From the NCBI GenBank assembly GCA_910579275.1, contig CAJTTO010000020.1, positions 1 through 64,000 on the forward strand: a stretch of 64,000 nt of DNA, read 5' to 3'. The notes under the pieces are model-generated. The model worked only from the letters and a program-made list of their open reading frames with translations, did no database searches and was not told where the DNA came from. Source of the stretch: an uncultured Lachnospiraceae bacterium (GTDB lineage: Bacteria; Bacillota; Clostridia; Lachnospirales; Lachnospiraceae). Below are positions 7,998 through 16,118 of this stretch, one piece after another; the first letter of the stretch is position 1; each line of letters starts with the position of its first letter. Position numbers and translations under genes: made by a program.

Positions 7998-8873
7998 TTA
8001 GTCCTGTTCAACTGCTTCCGCTGTATTTTCTACATTGTCACGACTGTAGTTTTTATTTCTGTCTCTGTTGTAATCCCTATTGTAGTTTCTGTTGCCATTG
8101 TAACCCCTGTTCCCGCGGTAACCTCTGTTATCACCGTAACCGCTGTCCCTCTTCGGAGTTACGACAACACGCCGGAACGGCTCGTCACCTTCACTGTGTG
8201 TTGTGACATACCTGTCATTTTGGAGGGCTGAATGAATAATTCTTCTTTCATATGGATTCATAGGCTCCAGCGATACCGGTCTTCTTGTCCTCTTTACTTT
8301 ATAGGAAATATTTTTAGCAAGATTTTCAAGTGTCTCCTTGCGTCTCTGCCTGTAATTTTCCGTGTCAACCTTAACTTTTATATACTCGGTTGTGCCTTTG
8401 TTAATCACAAGCGAAATCAAATACTGAAGCGAATCAAGCGTCTGTCCTCTTTTTCCAATCAAAACACCCATCTCGTCACCGCTAAGTTCCACTTCAAGGG
8501 AGCGCAGGGAATCATTATATTTTGTAGAAATCTCCACGGCAAGGTCCATGGCGGCAAATACATCCGTCAAAAACTTCTTGGATACGCCTTCCACGTCCAC
8601 ATCCTCAATTTCTGCCGCTGCAGCTTTGACACTGGCAATAATTGGCGTCTCGGAAAGCTTTACAGGTTCAATGACCTCCTCGTTTTCTTCTTTTACCCTT
8701 GCTTTTATTATGGCAGGCCTTGCACCAATTCCAAGGATGCCCGACTTTCCTTCATCAATTACTTCATAGTCAAGCTTGTCACTCGGTATCGAAAAATGTC
8801 TGCACGCTTCTGTTATGGCATCATTTTTCGTTTTCCCTTTAAACTCTATAAAATCCATTTCCATTTCCCCCAT
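7998..8873 (-). CDS. jag: RNA-binding protein Jag/KhpB (SpoIIIJ-associated)
   Basis: The 291-residue protein has the N-terminal Jag domain (FIEFKGKTKNDAITEA), a KH domain with GKRGQTLDSLQYL (about residues 140-152) and an R3H domain (RRKETLENLAKN to RRIIHSAL). Jag/KhpB binds RNA, usually with KhpA, and affects cell division and elongation in Gram-positives. It lies directly downstream of yidC, its usual neighbour. The C-terminal 45 or so residues are rich in Arg, Gly, Asn and Tyr (repeats like YRGNRGYNGNR), an RGG-like disordered tail beyond the normal R3H end. Starts at codons 1, 4 or 6 are all possible; none has an ideal ribosome-binding site. Confidence 0.92.
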   Translation of the reverse strand: MGEMEMDFIEFKGKTKNDAITEACRHFSIPSDKLDYEVIDEGKSGILGIGARPAIIKARVKEENEEVIEPVKLSETPIIASVKAAAAEIEDVDVEGVSKKFLTDVFAAMDLAVEISTKYNDSLRSLEVELSGDEMGVLIGKRGQTLDSLQYLISLVINKGTTEYIKVKVDTENYRQRRKETLENLAKNISYKVKRTRRPVSLEPMNPYERRIIHSALQNDRYVTTHSEGDEPFRRVVVTPKRDSGYGDNRGYRGNRGYNGNRNYNRDYNRDRNKNYSRDNVENTAEAVEQD

Positions 8874-8935
8874 TTCCCATCATTATCATATTCAAATCAT
8901 CATTTGCATCAGAGTGCATAATCTTTGATTTCACG

Positions 8936-10267
8936 TTATTTTCTCTCATTGTATTGCTTTACCATATTTGCTTTTGACGCCAAACTTCCGGGCTTTGCAT
9001 TATTATTATAATACTCCGTGGATTTCCTCAGCTCCTCCGCTTTTTCCTCATCTGTCTTGAAAGCTTTTTTTGCCGAAGTATTTTGATAAGAAGTCTTGGA
9101 AGTTAAATTTTTTGTGTTTGTCCTTGCGGCTGCCTGAAGCTTTGCCGGATCAATCCCCTGTTTTTTTAACTTTTCTTTATATCGCTCAACATTCTTTTCG
9201 ATTTCCGCGTCTACATCCATGGCGTCAATGTGTTTGTTAATTGCAATTTGCTGAATACTGCGCACAACGGCACCAATAACCCAGTACAGACCCATACCGG
9301 CAGGAAGCGTGAGACAGAACCACGCCGACATAATCGGCATAACCGTATTCATCGTTTTCATGGACTGCTGCATTGCCTCTGCCGTGTCGCTTGTGGGCTG
9401 CTTCTTTTTATCCTTATTGTCCGTCGTTGCAGCCTGCGGCATAAGCTTATAATTAATCCACTGTGTGACAGCAGCAAGCACCGGAATCGCAACCGCGCCG
9501 ACAACAAGAAGCATATTTCCCGCATCCATGGCAGTTTTTATCGTATCCATAGGGGAATTCCCTATGTTGAGTCCGAGAAAATTGTTGTAGGTATCAATCA
9601 GTCCTTTTTCACCACCGCTTGTCAGAATAAGGCGTCCATTGTAAGTAAGGTCTGCAAGACCAAATTTTGCGGAGATATCCGCCATATCGGCACTTGACAA
9701 TTTATTCAAGGTATCAATAATGGCGTTCCGTTCATTAATCCCAAAATTCTTGGTAAACGGCATCGCTGCAGACATTGCCATGATTGTCTCAACGCCATCT
9801 GATGCCTGCACAATCTTGTCCGCCAGCACGCCGAAAGCCTCTCCAATCTTGCTGACATAGGCAGGCATTGCATAGATAACACGATAAAGCGCAAGCAGAA
9901 TCGGCATCTGTATCAAAAGCTGCAGACAGCTTCCGGTCGGAGATACACCATATTTTGCATAAACCGCCTTTGTCTCCTGATTGAGCGCCATCATGGACGC
10001 CTGATCCTGTTTTCCCTTATACTTCGCCTGTATTGCCTGTATCTCGGGATTCATCCGCGCAGACAGCTTAGAAAATTTCTGCTGCTTAATCGTGAGCGGC
10101 ATCAAGAGCAAATAAATAACAATTGTAAATAAAATAATAGATAAACCGATATTTGGAATGCCAATCAAATTAAGAAACTCGAAAATGAAATTCATAATCA
10201 AGCCCAAAAGCTGGACAATATACTTAAATATCGGAGTTGAATTCTGCGTTAACAGCATCAAATCCAT
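8936..10267 (-). CDS. yidC: Membrane protein insertase YidC/Oxa1 (SpoIIIJ family)
   Basis: YidC inserts and folds membrane proteins, alone or with SecYEG. The 443-residue protein has an N-terminal membrane segment (LLGLIMNFIFEFLNLIG), the hydrophobic core helices (IGLSIILFTIVIYLLLMPLT; QLLIQMPILLALYRVIYAM) and later helices ending near GLYWVIGAVVRSIQQ, followed by a charged Lys-rich tail. The positively charged groove residue expected in the first core helices (PLTIKQQKFS) is present downstream of that helix. It is longer than Bacillus SpoIIIJ because of an extracytoplasmic insert (about 150-230). AGGAGG precedes the start. It lies between yidD and jag. Confidence 0.95.
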   Translation of the reverse strand: MDLMLLTQNSTPIFKYIVQLLGLIMNFIFEFLNLIGIPNIGLSIILFTIVIYLLLMPLTIKQQKFSKLSARMNPEIQAIQAKYKGKQDQASMMALNQETKAVYAKYGVSPTGSCLQLLIQMPILLALYRVIYAMPAYVSKIGEAFGVLADKIVQASDGVETIMAMSAAMPFTKNFGINERNAIIDTLNKLSSADMADISAKFGLADLTYNGRLILTSGGEKGLIDTYNNFLGLNIGNSPMDTIKTAMDAGNMLLVVGAVAIPVLAAVTQWINYKLMPQAATTDNKDKKKQPTSDTAEAMQQSMKTMNTVMPIMSAWFCLTLPAGMGLYWVIGAVVRSIQQIAINKHIDAMDVDAEIEKNVERYKEKLKKQGIDPAKLQAAARTNTKNLTSKTSYQNTSAKKAFKTDEEKAEELRKSTEYYNNNAKPGSLASKANMVKQYNERK

Positions 10268-10282
10268 TTCACTCCTCCTAAA

Positions 10283-10555
10283 TTAAAACTTATAAAAAGT
10301 TTTTGTTCTCTTTTTTTTCTTATTATTATAATTCCTATAATCAATAGAAGGAACGGGATCGTACCCTCCCTTTGAAAAAGGATTGCACCGGAGTATTCTC
10401 CAAATACAAAGCAATCCGCCTTTCACAGCGCCATACCGCTCTATTGCCTCCAATCCATATTGCGAACACGACGGAAAATACGGGCATTTTGTAGACTTTA
10501 ACGGCGATAAATATTTTTTGTAAAACCGAATCAGGCACATAAAAAATTTCTTCAT
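10283..10555 (-). CDS. yidD: Membrane protein insertion efficiency factor YidD
   Basis: This 90-residue protein has the full family signature: an N-terminal amphipathic helix (FMCLIRFYKKYLSPL) followed by CPYFPSCSQYGLEAIERYG and GGLLCIWRILRCNPFSKGGYDPVP. YidD assists YidC-dependent insertion at the membrane. It sits between rnpA and yidC, 17 and 15 bp from them, as in most Bacillota. The start at 10555 has a GAAGGTGA ribosome-binding site. Confidence 0.96.
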   Translation of the reverse strand: MKKFFMCLIRFYKKYLSPLKSTKCPYFPSCSQYGLEAIERYGAVKGGLLCIWRILRCNPFSKGGYDPVPSIDYRNYNNKKKKRTKTFYKF

Positions 10556-10572
10556 AATGCTATCACCTTCAA

Positions 10573-10953
10573 CTATTTCCGATGCACCGCGTCACTGCTT
10601 TTACAGGCAGTTTGACCGCCAATCAATATTTTGTGAAGCTTTGATAAATGAAGCAGTGCACTTTCTATCTCTGAATATTTCGCGTCCTTTGCACTGATTC
10701 TTGCGACAACCACTATGTCCAAGCCACAGCGAAACATGTCCTCATGCAGTCTGTAGCTTTCTCTTACCAGTCTGGTAAAATGATGTCTAATAACGCTGTT
10801 TCCAACCTTTTTGCTAACTGAAATCCCAAGTCTGTTTTTATCTAATCCATTTTCCAATACATACATCACAATATACTTGTTCGCAAAACTTTTTCTTTTG
10901 CCATAAACATTCTTAAAATCTCTGTTGCTTTTCAATGATTCCGAAAATTTCAT
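10573..10953 (-). CDS. rnpA: Ribonuclease P protein component RnpA
   Basis: RnpA is the basic protein subunit that helps the RNase P RNA cleave 5' leaders from pre-tRNAs. The 126-residue protein starts MKFSESLKSNRDFKNVYG and has the conserved RLGISVSKKVGNSVIRHHFTRLVRESYR core. The usual RNR signature reads R-H-H here, a variation at a conserved position. The ATG at 10953 has GGGGGA upstream and is preferred over an in-frame TTG seven codons earlier. The last residues overlap nothing; yidD follows 17 bp downstream. A terminator hairpin and a 36-bp repeat lie between rpmH and this gene. Confidence 0.95.
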   Translation of the reverse strand: MKFSESLKSNRDFKNVYGKRKSFANKYIVMYVLENGLDKNRLGISVSKKVGNSVIRHHFTRLVRESYRLHEDMFRCGLDIVVVARISAKDAKYSEIESALLHLSKLHKILIGGQTACKSSDAVHRK

Positions 10954-11029
10954 TAAATCCCCCATTCCTGCCAAAGTCCGTGAATTTGGGATTCATCTTC
11001 CCTTTCTGGTCACACCGGACATCCGTCAG

Positions 11030-11065
11030 TTTGCTGACATTCTTCCTATGGACGCCCGTGTACAT
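11030..11065 (-). repeat. 36-bp dispersed repeat downstream of the rpmH terminator
   Basis: On the minus strand this reads ATGTACACGGGCGTCC followed by AGGAAGAATGTCAGCAAA, with two intervening bases. A copy at 53185-53220 matches 32 of 36 positions. Both copies begin within a few bases after the U-run of an intrinsic terminator and read in the same direction as the terminated transcript. It is in the leader between the rpmH terminator and rnpA. Confidence 0.7.
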
Positions 11066-11066
11066 A

Positions 11067-11093
11067 GAAAAAAAGGTCACAAATATGTGACCT
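11067..11093 (-). terminator. Intrinsic terminator or attenuator between rpmH and rnpA
   Basis: AGGTCACA and TGTGACCT form an 8-bp stem with a 4-base loop (11074-11093), followed on the minus strand by seven U residues (11067-11073). It lies 5 bp after the rpmH stop codon and could lower transcription of rnpA-yidD-yidC relative to rpmH. Confidence 0.8.
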
Positions 11094-11098
11094 ATAAA

Positions 11099-11233
11099 CT
11101 ATGCAGATAATCTCTTTCTTCCTTTTGCACGTCTTGCAGCTAAAACTTTTCTTCCGCCCGGTGTGCTCATTCTGGCTCTAAAACCATGAACCTTGCTTCT
11201 CTGTCTTTTCTTTGGCTGATATGTCATTTTCAT
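11099..11233 (-). CDS. rpmH: 50S ribosomal protein L34
   Basis: A 44-residue, highly basic protein beginning MKMTYQPKKRQRSKVHGFRA and ending in GRKRLSA, the complete and conserved L34 sequence. L34 is a late-assembling protein of the large ribosomal subunit. AAGGAGGTG lies at good distance upstream of the ATG. It is the first gene of the leftward block and is followed closely by a terminator hairpin. Confidence 0.97.
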   Translation of the reverse strand: MKMTYQPKKRQRSKVHGFRARMSTPGGRKVLAARRAKGRKRLSA

Positions 11234-11387
11234 ACCCGAAACACCTCCTTCTCAATTACCTATACAATAGGAGGATAACTGTCCAAACCTACTGTCTGGC
11301 AGTCTCCTATTCATTTCAATAATACTCATATTGTGACGTAAACGATATACTGCTAATATCTGTCAAGTATTAGAAAATATCATAACG

Positions 11388-11416
11388 ATTATATAATATA
11401 AGAATATTGAAGTCAA
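11388..11416 (-). promoter_or_regulatory. Sigma-A promoter for rpmH
   Basis: On the minus strand TTGACT (11411-11416) and TATAAT (11388-11393) are separated by exactly 17 bp. It lies about 150 bp upstream of rpmH at the edge of oriC. Confidence 0.75.
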
Positions 11417-11519
11417 GAAAAATAATCATAAAAATGCGGCAGCTGCTACCGAAGAAATAAAAAAATTACAGCATTCACAAGATTTCCACAGGAAAGTGCA
11501 CACAATCCACACAATAACC

Positions 11520-11790
11520 ACTTTATCCACAAATTGTGGTTAACTTGTGGATATCTCGTTGAAAAAAAGAGTATAAAAAGTGAAAAATTTTTTAAAAGCC
11601 ACAAAATATCAATGTGGATTCTGTATATAAATATTCACATGGTTATCCACAAACTTGTGGATTATCCAATCCTTCAGCAGATAAAAATACGTTTTTCCAC
11701 AGCTTTCTAAAAAAGTTATCCACATTATCAACAATTTTTTGGGGATTACGTGAATAAAATCCTTAAAATTGAAAATTTTATTCACATTTG
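11520..11790. other. oriC: Chromosomal replication origin oriC with DnaA-box cluster
   Basis: The 633-bp gap between rpmH and dnaA holds the origin. Perfect DnaA boxes TTATCCACA lie at 11523-11531, 11643-11651 and 11716-11724. Close variants lie at 11725-11733 (TTATCAACA) and 11778-11786 (TTATTCACA). Reverse-strand boxes lie at 11535-11543, 11546-11554, 11613-11621 and 11656-11664. Boxes cluster in both orientations and are followed by an AT-rich stretch before dnaA that could serve as the unwinding element. Divergent rpmH and dnaA transcription flanks the region, as in most Bacillota. Confidence 0.93.
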
Positions 11791-11791
11791 T

Positions 11792-11820
11792 TTGATTTTT
11801 TCCCCGATTTGCGTTACTAT
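11792..11820 (+). promoter_or_regulatory. Probable dnaA promoter
   Basis: TTGATT (11792-11797) and TACTAT (11815-11820) with 17 bp spacing lie 47 bp before the dnaA start and directly after DnaA boxes, which allows autoregulation by DnaA. Confidence 0.55.
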
Positions 11821-11866
11821 TAATGTGTATGAGTTTGTTTTTATTAAATTAATTTAGAGGTATGGC

Positions 11867-13237
11867 ATGAATACAATCAATGACAGATGGAATGAAATAA
11901 AGGAGATTATCAGGGATCAATATGATTTGACGGCTATTTCATTTAATAGCTGGATCAAACCGTTGCAGTTCTTTAAAGTAGAGGACAATATCGTAACAAT
12001 CCTGATTCCTGAAGAGCAGGCGCCTTTGCTGAAATATATTGAAAAAAATTATTACTTCTATTTTAAAGCAACCATATCCGAGTTGATGAACAAGGAATAT
12101 GACGTTGTTTTTATTACGGAAGACGAAGCGAAGAAATATCATAAGGCAGCCTCCGACGATTCTTCCAAATCAAAAAAGAGCATTAACAATCTCCGTTATG
12201 AAACTGCCAATCTCAACAACAAATATAAATTTGACACCTTTGTCGTTGGAAGCAACAATAAATTTGCACATTCCGCAGCGCTTGCCGTGGCGGAATCACC
12301 GGGAGAAGCATACAACCCGCTCTATATATATGGAGGCGCCGGTCTTGGAAAAACCCATCTAATGCACTCCATCGGTCATTTTGTACTGGAACAAAATCAG
12401 AACATGAAAGTTTTGTATGTGACTTCCGAGCAGTTTACGAATGAGGTGATTGAATCCATCCGAAGCGGTAACGCAGCCGCCATGACAAAGCTGCGCGACA
12501 AATACAGAACTGTAGATGTACTCTTGATTGACGACGTACAGTTTATAATAGGAAAGGAGTCAACTCAGGAAGAATTTTTTCATACGTTTAACGTGCTCCA
12601 TTCCGCCGGAAAACAGATTATCCTGTCCTCCGACAAACCGCCAAAAGAGATGGAAACTTTAGAAGAACGTTTCCGCTCCCGTTTTGAATGGGGACTCATT
12701 GCAGATATTCAGCCGCCGGATTATGAAACCCGTATGGCTATCCTGCGCAAAAACGCAGAGACATACGACAAGGAAATCGACGACGAAATTATACAGTATA
12801 TTGCAACAAACATTAAATCAAATATCCGCGAGCTTGAAGGTGCACTCAACAAAGTCATGGCAAACGCAAGGCTCAACAAACAGGAGCTGACGCTTGCACT
12901 CGCAGAGGACGCCTTGAAGGATGTCATCTATCCGGATCAGGTGCGCGAAGTGACTCCGACCCTCATTATTGATGTCGTGTCAGATCATTTTAACGTGTCA
13001 AAGGAAAATATTACTTCCAAAAAGCGCAACTCCGAGTATGTTCTCCCTAGGCAGATTATCATGTACCTTTGCCGTGTACTGACAGAGACTTCCCTGCAGA
13101 CCATCGCTTCCCTTTTGAGCAAAAAGGATCATACTACAGTCATTCACGGTGTGGAAAAAATTGAGGAAAAAATAAAGACAGATGAGGATTTGAGAAATAA
13201 GATTGAAATTATCAAGAAAAAAATCTCTCCCTCATAA
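11867..13237 (+). CDS. dnaA: Chromosomal replication initiator protein DnaA
   Basis: DnaA binds DnaA boxes in oriC, melts the adjacent DNA and loads the replicative helicase. The 456-residue protein has domain I (residues 1-80), a short linker, the AAA+ domain with Walker A GGAGLGKTH (about 156-164) and Walker B LLIDDVQF, and the C-terminal DNA-binding domain with the signature ASLLSKKDHTTVIHGVEKI. Length is normal for the family. AGAGGT precedes the ATG. It is followed by dnaN after 241 bp that contain one more DnaA box. Confidence 0.98.
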   Translation: MNTINDRWNEIKEIIRDQYDLTAISFNSWIKPLQFFKVEDNIVTILIPEEQAPLLKYIEKNYYFYFKATISELMNKEYDVVFITEDEAKKYHKAASDDSSKSKKSINNLRYETANLNNKYKFDTFVVGSNNKFAHSAALAVAESPGEAYNPLYIYGGAGLGKTHLMHSIGHFVLEQNQNMKVLYVTSEQFTNEVIESIRSGNAAAMTKLRDKYRTVDVLLIDDVQFIIGKESTQEEFFHTFNVLHSAGKQIILSSDKPPKEMETLEERFRSRFEWGLIADIQPPDYETRMAILRKNAETYDKEIDDEIIQYIATNIKSNIRELEGALNKVMANARLNKQELTLALAEDALKDVIYPDQVREVTPTLIIDVVSDHFNVSKENITSKKRNSEYVLPRQIIMYLCRVLTETSLQTIASLLSKKDHTTVIHGVEKIEEKIKTDEDLRNKIEIIKKKISPS

Positions 13238-13295
13238 ATCCTTAGACAGCAGGAATTGTGAATTACTTTGAATAACTTCATAAAGATTATGAAAG

Positions 13296-13304
13296 TTATC
13301 CACA
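13296..13304 (+). promoter_or_regulatory. DnaA box in the dnaA-dnaN intergenic region
   Basis: A perfect TTATCCACA lies in the 241-bp gap between dnaA and dnaN. In Bacillus subtilis a second box cluster in this place forms part of a bipartite origin; only one perfect box is seen here, so its role may be limited to regulation. Confidence 0.6.
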
Positions 13305-13478
13305 GGTTATTTCCCGTCATTGATTCCGCTTTATCAGGGAAAAACTGCGTTATTCACATTTCCACCCCTATTACTACGAATATTAAGAATTATTATTTAT
13401 ATATTTATATTTTTTCAAAACCCGCCAGATTTTCAAATAGGAACGTTGATAGATTTTACAGCGAAGGGAGTTATACAC

Positions 13479-14588
13479 ATGAAAATAATATGTTCTAAAT
13501 CAAATCTCTTAAATGGTGTTAACACTGTTGCAAAGGCTGTACCAAGTAAAACTACAATGTCAATACTTGAGTGTATCCTGATTGACACTACAAAAGGAGA
13601 AATTACACTCACTGCAAACGACATGGAATTAGGAATCGAGACTGTCATAGAAGGTGAGATCGTAGAAAAAGGAATTATTGCGCTTGACGCAAGGATATTT
13701 CTGGAAATGGTCAGGAAGCTTCCCGATAATGACGTTACAATTCAGACAGATCCTTCTTATAAAACAACTATTACTTGTGAAAAAGCAAAATTTAACATTG
13801 TCGGAAAATCGGGTGAAGATTTTTCCTATCTTCCGCAGATTGAACGGTCTGAATCCATCTGTCTTTCACAGTTTAGTCTCAAGGAAGCCGTCAGGCAGAC
13901 TATTTTTTCCATTGCAGACAACGGCACCAATAAAATTTTGACAGGTGAACTTTTTGAAATCAAAGAAAATATCATTAAAATTGTATCTTCCGACGGGCTT
14001 CGTATCTCGCTTAGGCGGATTAACCTGAAAAATTCTTACCCGTCCAGAAAAGTGATTGTTCCGGGAAAGACTTTAAATGAAGTGAGTAAAATTCTGCCCG
14101 GCGATGTGGACAGGGATGTCAATATCTTTTTTACGGATAAGCATATTTTATTTGAATTTGACCAGACAACGGTTGTTTCAAGGCTGATAGAGGGCGATTA
14201 CCTGAAGATAGACAATATTCTTTCTGCCGATTATGAGACAAAAGTAAAAATCAATAAAAAGGAATTTCAGAGCTGTATCGACCGCTCAACCCTTCTTGTC
14301 AAGGAGGGAGAAAAAAAGCCCCTTATCTTAAATATTCTGGATGAGGTGATGGAACTGAAAATGAATTCCGTCGTGGGCAGCCTGAATGAGGAAATTGATA
14401 TTACGAAGATGGGAAAAGACCTGATGATTGGTTTTGACCCGAAATTTTTAATAGATGCATTAAAAGTAATTGATGACGAGGAAGTGGAGATAAAGCTTCT
14501 CAATTCGAAATCACCTTGTTTTATCAAGGATGATGAGGAGAACTATACCTATTTGATTCTTCCTGTAACATTTAGCTCTTCTAATTAA
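13479..14588 (+). CDS. dnaN: DNA polymerase III beta subunit (sliding clamp)
   Basis: The beta clamp encircles DNA and tethers the replicative polymerase and other factors. The 369-residue protein starts MKIICSKSNLLNGVNTVAKA and has the three-domain clamp architecture; LTGELFEIKENIIKIVSSDGLRI-like strands and the C-terminal YLILPV motif near the hydrophobic cleft are recognisable. The ATG at 13479 has AGGGAG at 8 bp; an upstream in-frame extension encodes hydrophobic, non-conserved sequence and is rejected. Confidence 0.97.
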   Translation: MKIICSKSNLLNGVNTVAKAVPSKTTMSILECILIDTTKGEITLTANDMELGIETVIEGEIVEKGIIALDARIFLEMVRKLPDNDVTIQTDPSYKTTITCEKAKFNIVGKSGEDFSYLPQIERSESICLSQFSLKEAVRQTIFSIADNGTNKILTGELFEIKENIIKIVSSDGLRISLRRINLKNSYPSRKVIVPGKTLNEVSKILPGDVDRDVNIFFTDKHILFEFDQTTVVSRLIEGDYLKIDNILSADYETKVKINKKEFQSCIDRSTLLVKEGEKKPLILNILDEVMELKMNSVVGSLNEEIDITKMGKDLMIGFDPKFLIDALKVIDDEEVEIKLLNSKSPCFIKDDEENYTYLILPVTFSSSN

Positions 14589-14612
14589 TGGATATGACAA
14601 AGGAGGACTGTG

Positions 14613-14828
14613 ATGGAGGAAATAAAAATCAGGGATGATTTTATCAAGCTTGGGCAGGCGCTGAAGCTTGCAGGTCTTGTGGAATCGGGCGTCGATGCCA
14701 AAATGATCATACAGGGCGGACATGTAAAGGTAAACGGCCGCGTGGAGACCCAGAGAGGAAAAAAGCTTGTTGATAATGATGAGGTCAGCTATGAGGACAG
14801 CACTTTTGTCATCAGGGCAGAGCGCTGA
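14613..14828 (+). CDS. yaaA: S4-domain RNA-binding protein (YaaA type)
   Basis: A 71-residue protein made of a single S4 RNA-binding domain: FIKLGQALKLAGLVESG, AKMIIQGGHVKVNG and the closing strand with GKKLVDND. Such a gene lies between dnaN and recF in most Bacillota; the B. subtilis member is called YaaA (RlbA) and has been linked to ribosome assembly. AGGAGG at 14601-14606 gives 6-bp spacing to the ATG at 14613, so this start is preferred over the overlapping GTG at 14610. Confidence 0.9.
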   Translation: MEEIKIRDDFIKLGQALKLAGLVESGVDAKMIIQGGHVKVNGRVETQRGKKLVDNDEVSYEDSTFVIRAER

Positions 14829-14882
14829 AATCGTTTTGCATAGACTGATGCCTGTAGCTGGAAGCCGAAGGCTGAACCGTTA
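14829..14882 (+). repeat. Truncated right-half fragment of the GTAAC-family MITE
   Basis: GTTTTGCATAGACTGATGCC, then GGAAGCCGAAGGCTGAACCG followed by TTAT, matches the right half of the complete element at 4232-4364. The left half is missing. It fills almost all of the gap between the S4 protein gene and recF. Confidence 0.65.
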
Positions 14883-14911
14883 TGGACTTTTCATGGAATG
14901 AGAGTTAAAGA

Positions 14912-16003
14912 ATGATTATTAAATCGCTGGAACTTGAGAATTTTCGAAATTATGATACACTTTCAATGGAATTTGACAGTGGGACAAATATTCTTTATGG
15001 CGACAATGCGCAGGGAAAGACCAATATCCTTGAAGCCATTTATCTGTCGGCGACAACCAAATCCCACAAGGGGAGCAGGGATAAAGATATTGTCAATTTT
15101 GCCGCCGACGAGGCGCATATTCGTACTTATGTGATAAAAGACGGTCTTGAGAACCGTGTTGACATGCATCTTAGAAAGAGCAAATCAAAAGGAATTGCCA
15201 TCAACGGGCAAAAGATAAAGAAGGCTGCCGATTTGTTGGGGCTGTTAAACGTTGTCTTTTTTTCGCCGGAGGATTTGTCCATTATCAAGAATGGTCCGGC
15301 AGAGAGACGCCGATTTGTCGATATGGAGCTTTGCCAGCTTGACAGCTTTTATCTGTATAATCTGAATAATTATAATAAAATCGTTAACCAGAGAAATAAG
15401 CTTTTAAAGGAATTGTTCATTCATCCGGAACTGAAGGACACGCTTTTCATATGGGATTCACAGCTTGCGTCATACGGAAGTAAGATCATAGAGCGCAGAA
15501 AAACATTTGTCAGCCAGTTGAATGAAATTATTTTTGATATCCATCTGAAGCTGTCCGGCGGCAGGGAGAAACTTAAGATTGTTTATGAACCTGATGTCTT
15601 ATTAGAGGAATTCGAGAAGAAACTCGAGGAGTGCCGAGAGAGGGATATTAAGACAAAACAGACGTCCATAGGGCCGCACAGGGATGATTTTTCCTTTCTG
15701 GCAGGGGATATTGATATCAGGAAATTTGGTTCGCAGGGACAGCAAAGGACAGCAGCACTGTCGCTCAAGCTTGCGGAGATAGAGCTTGTCAAAAAGATTA
15801 CAAAAGATATTCCGCTTTTGCTGCTCGATGACGTTTTGTCGGAGCTTGACAGCAGTAGACAGAATTATCTTTTAAACAGTATCGGGGATATACAGACAAT
15901 CATTACCTGTACCGGATTAGAGGAATTTGTAAATAACAGATTTGAAATCAACAAGGTTTTTCAGGTTTCAGAGGCAAGTGTCCAGAGTGTGCAGGGATCA
16001 TGA
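14912..16003 (+). CDS. recF: DNA replication and repair protein RecF
   Basis: RecF is an SMC-like ATPase that helps load RecA at gaps via RecO and RecR. The 363-residue protein begins MIIKSLELENFRNY and has Walker A YGDNAQGKTN (about residues 30-39), the signature FGSQGQQRTAALSLKLAE and Walker B LLLLDDVLSELD. Length is normal. The ribosome-binding site (GAGAG) is weak. It lies between the S4 gene and gyrB as expected. The 115 bp after it hold no remB-type gene, which is present at this place in some relatives. Confidence 0.96.
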   Translation: MIIKSLELENFRNYDTLSMEFDSGTNILYGDNAQGKTNILEAIYLSATTKSHKGSRDKDIVNFAADEAHIRTYVIKDGLENRVDMHLRKSKSKGIAINGQKIKKAADLLGLLNVVFFSPEDLSIIKNGPAERRRFVDMELCQLDSFYLYNLNNYNKIVNQRNKLLKELFIHPELKDTLFIWDSQLASYGSKIIERRKTFVSQLNEIIFDIHLKLSGGREKLKIVYEPDVLLEEFEKKLEECRERDIKTKQTSIGPHRDDFSFLAGDIDIRKFGSQGQQRTAALSLKLAEIELVKKITKDIPLLLLDDVLSELDSSRQNYLLNSIGDIQTIITCTGLEEFVNNRFEINKVFQVSEASVQSVQGS

Positions 16004-16118
16004 TGACAGCGCAGCTGTACTGTTCTACGAGGTCTGCAGCATGTACATAGATAATGCCTGCAACGCTGTTTTTATGGGGTGCAGGTATGGAAAAGAGTTT
16101 AGGAATGGGAGGAAAAGT

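Noticed and set aside
10925..11110. Plus-strand frame of 61 codons over the rnpA-rpmH junction
   Set aside because: It is antisense to rnpA and covers the 36-bp repeat and the terminator. The resemblance to a frame at 53074-53256 comes from the repeat, not from a protein family.
16004..16118. Possible remB-type gene between recF and gyrB
   Set aside because: The 115 bp contain no complete frame with the expected sequence; only an in-frame extension of gyrB without conservation.
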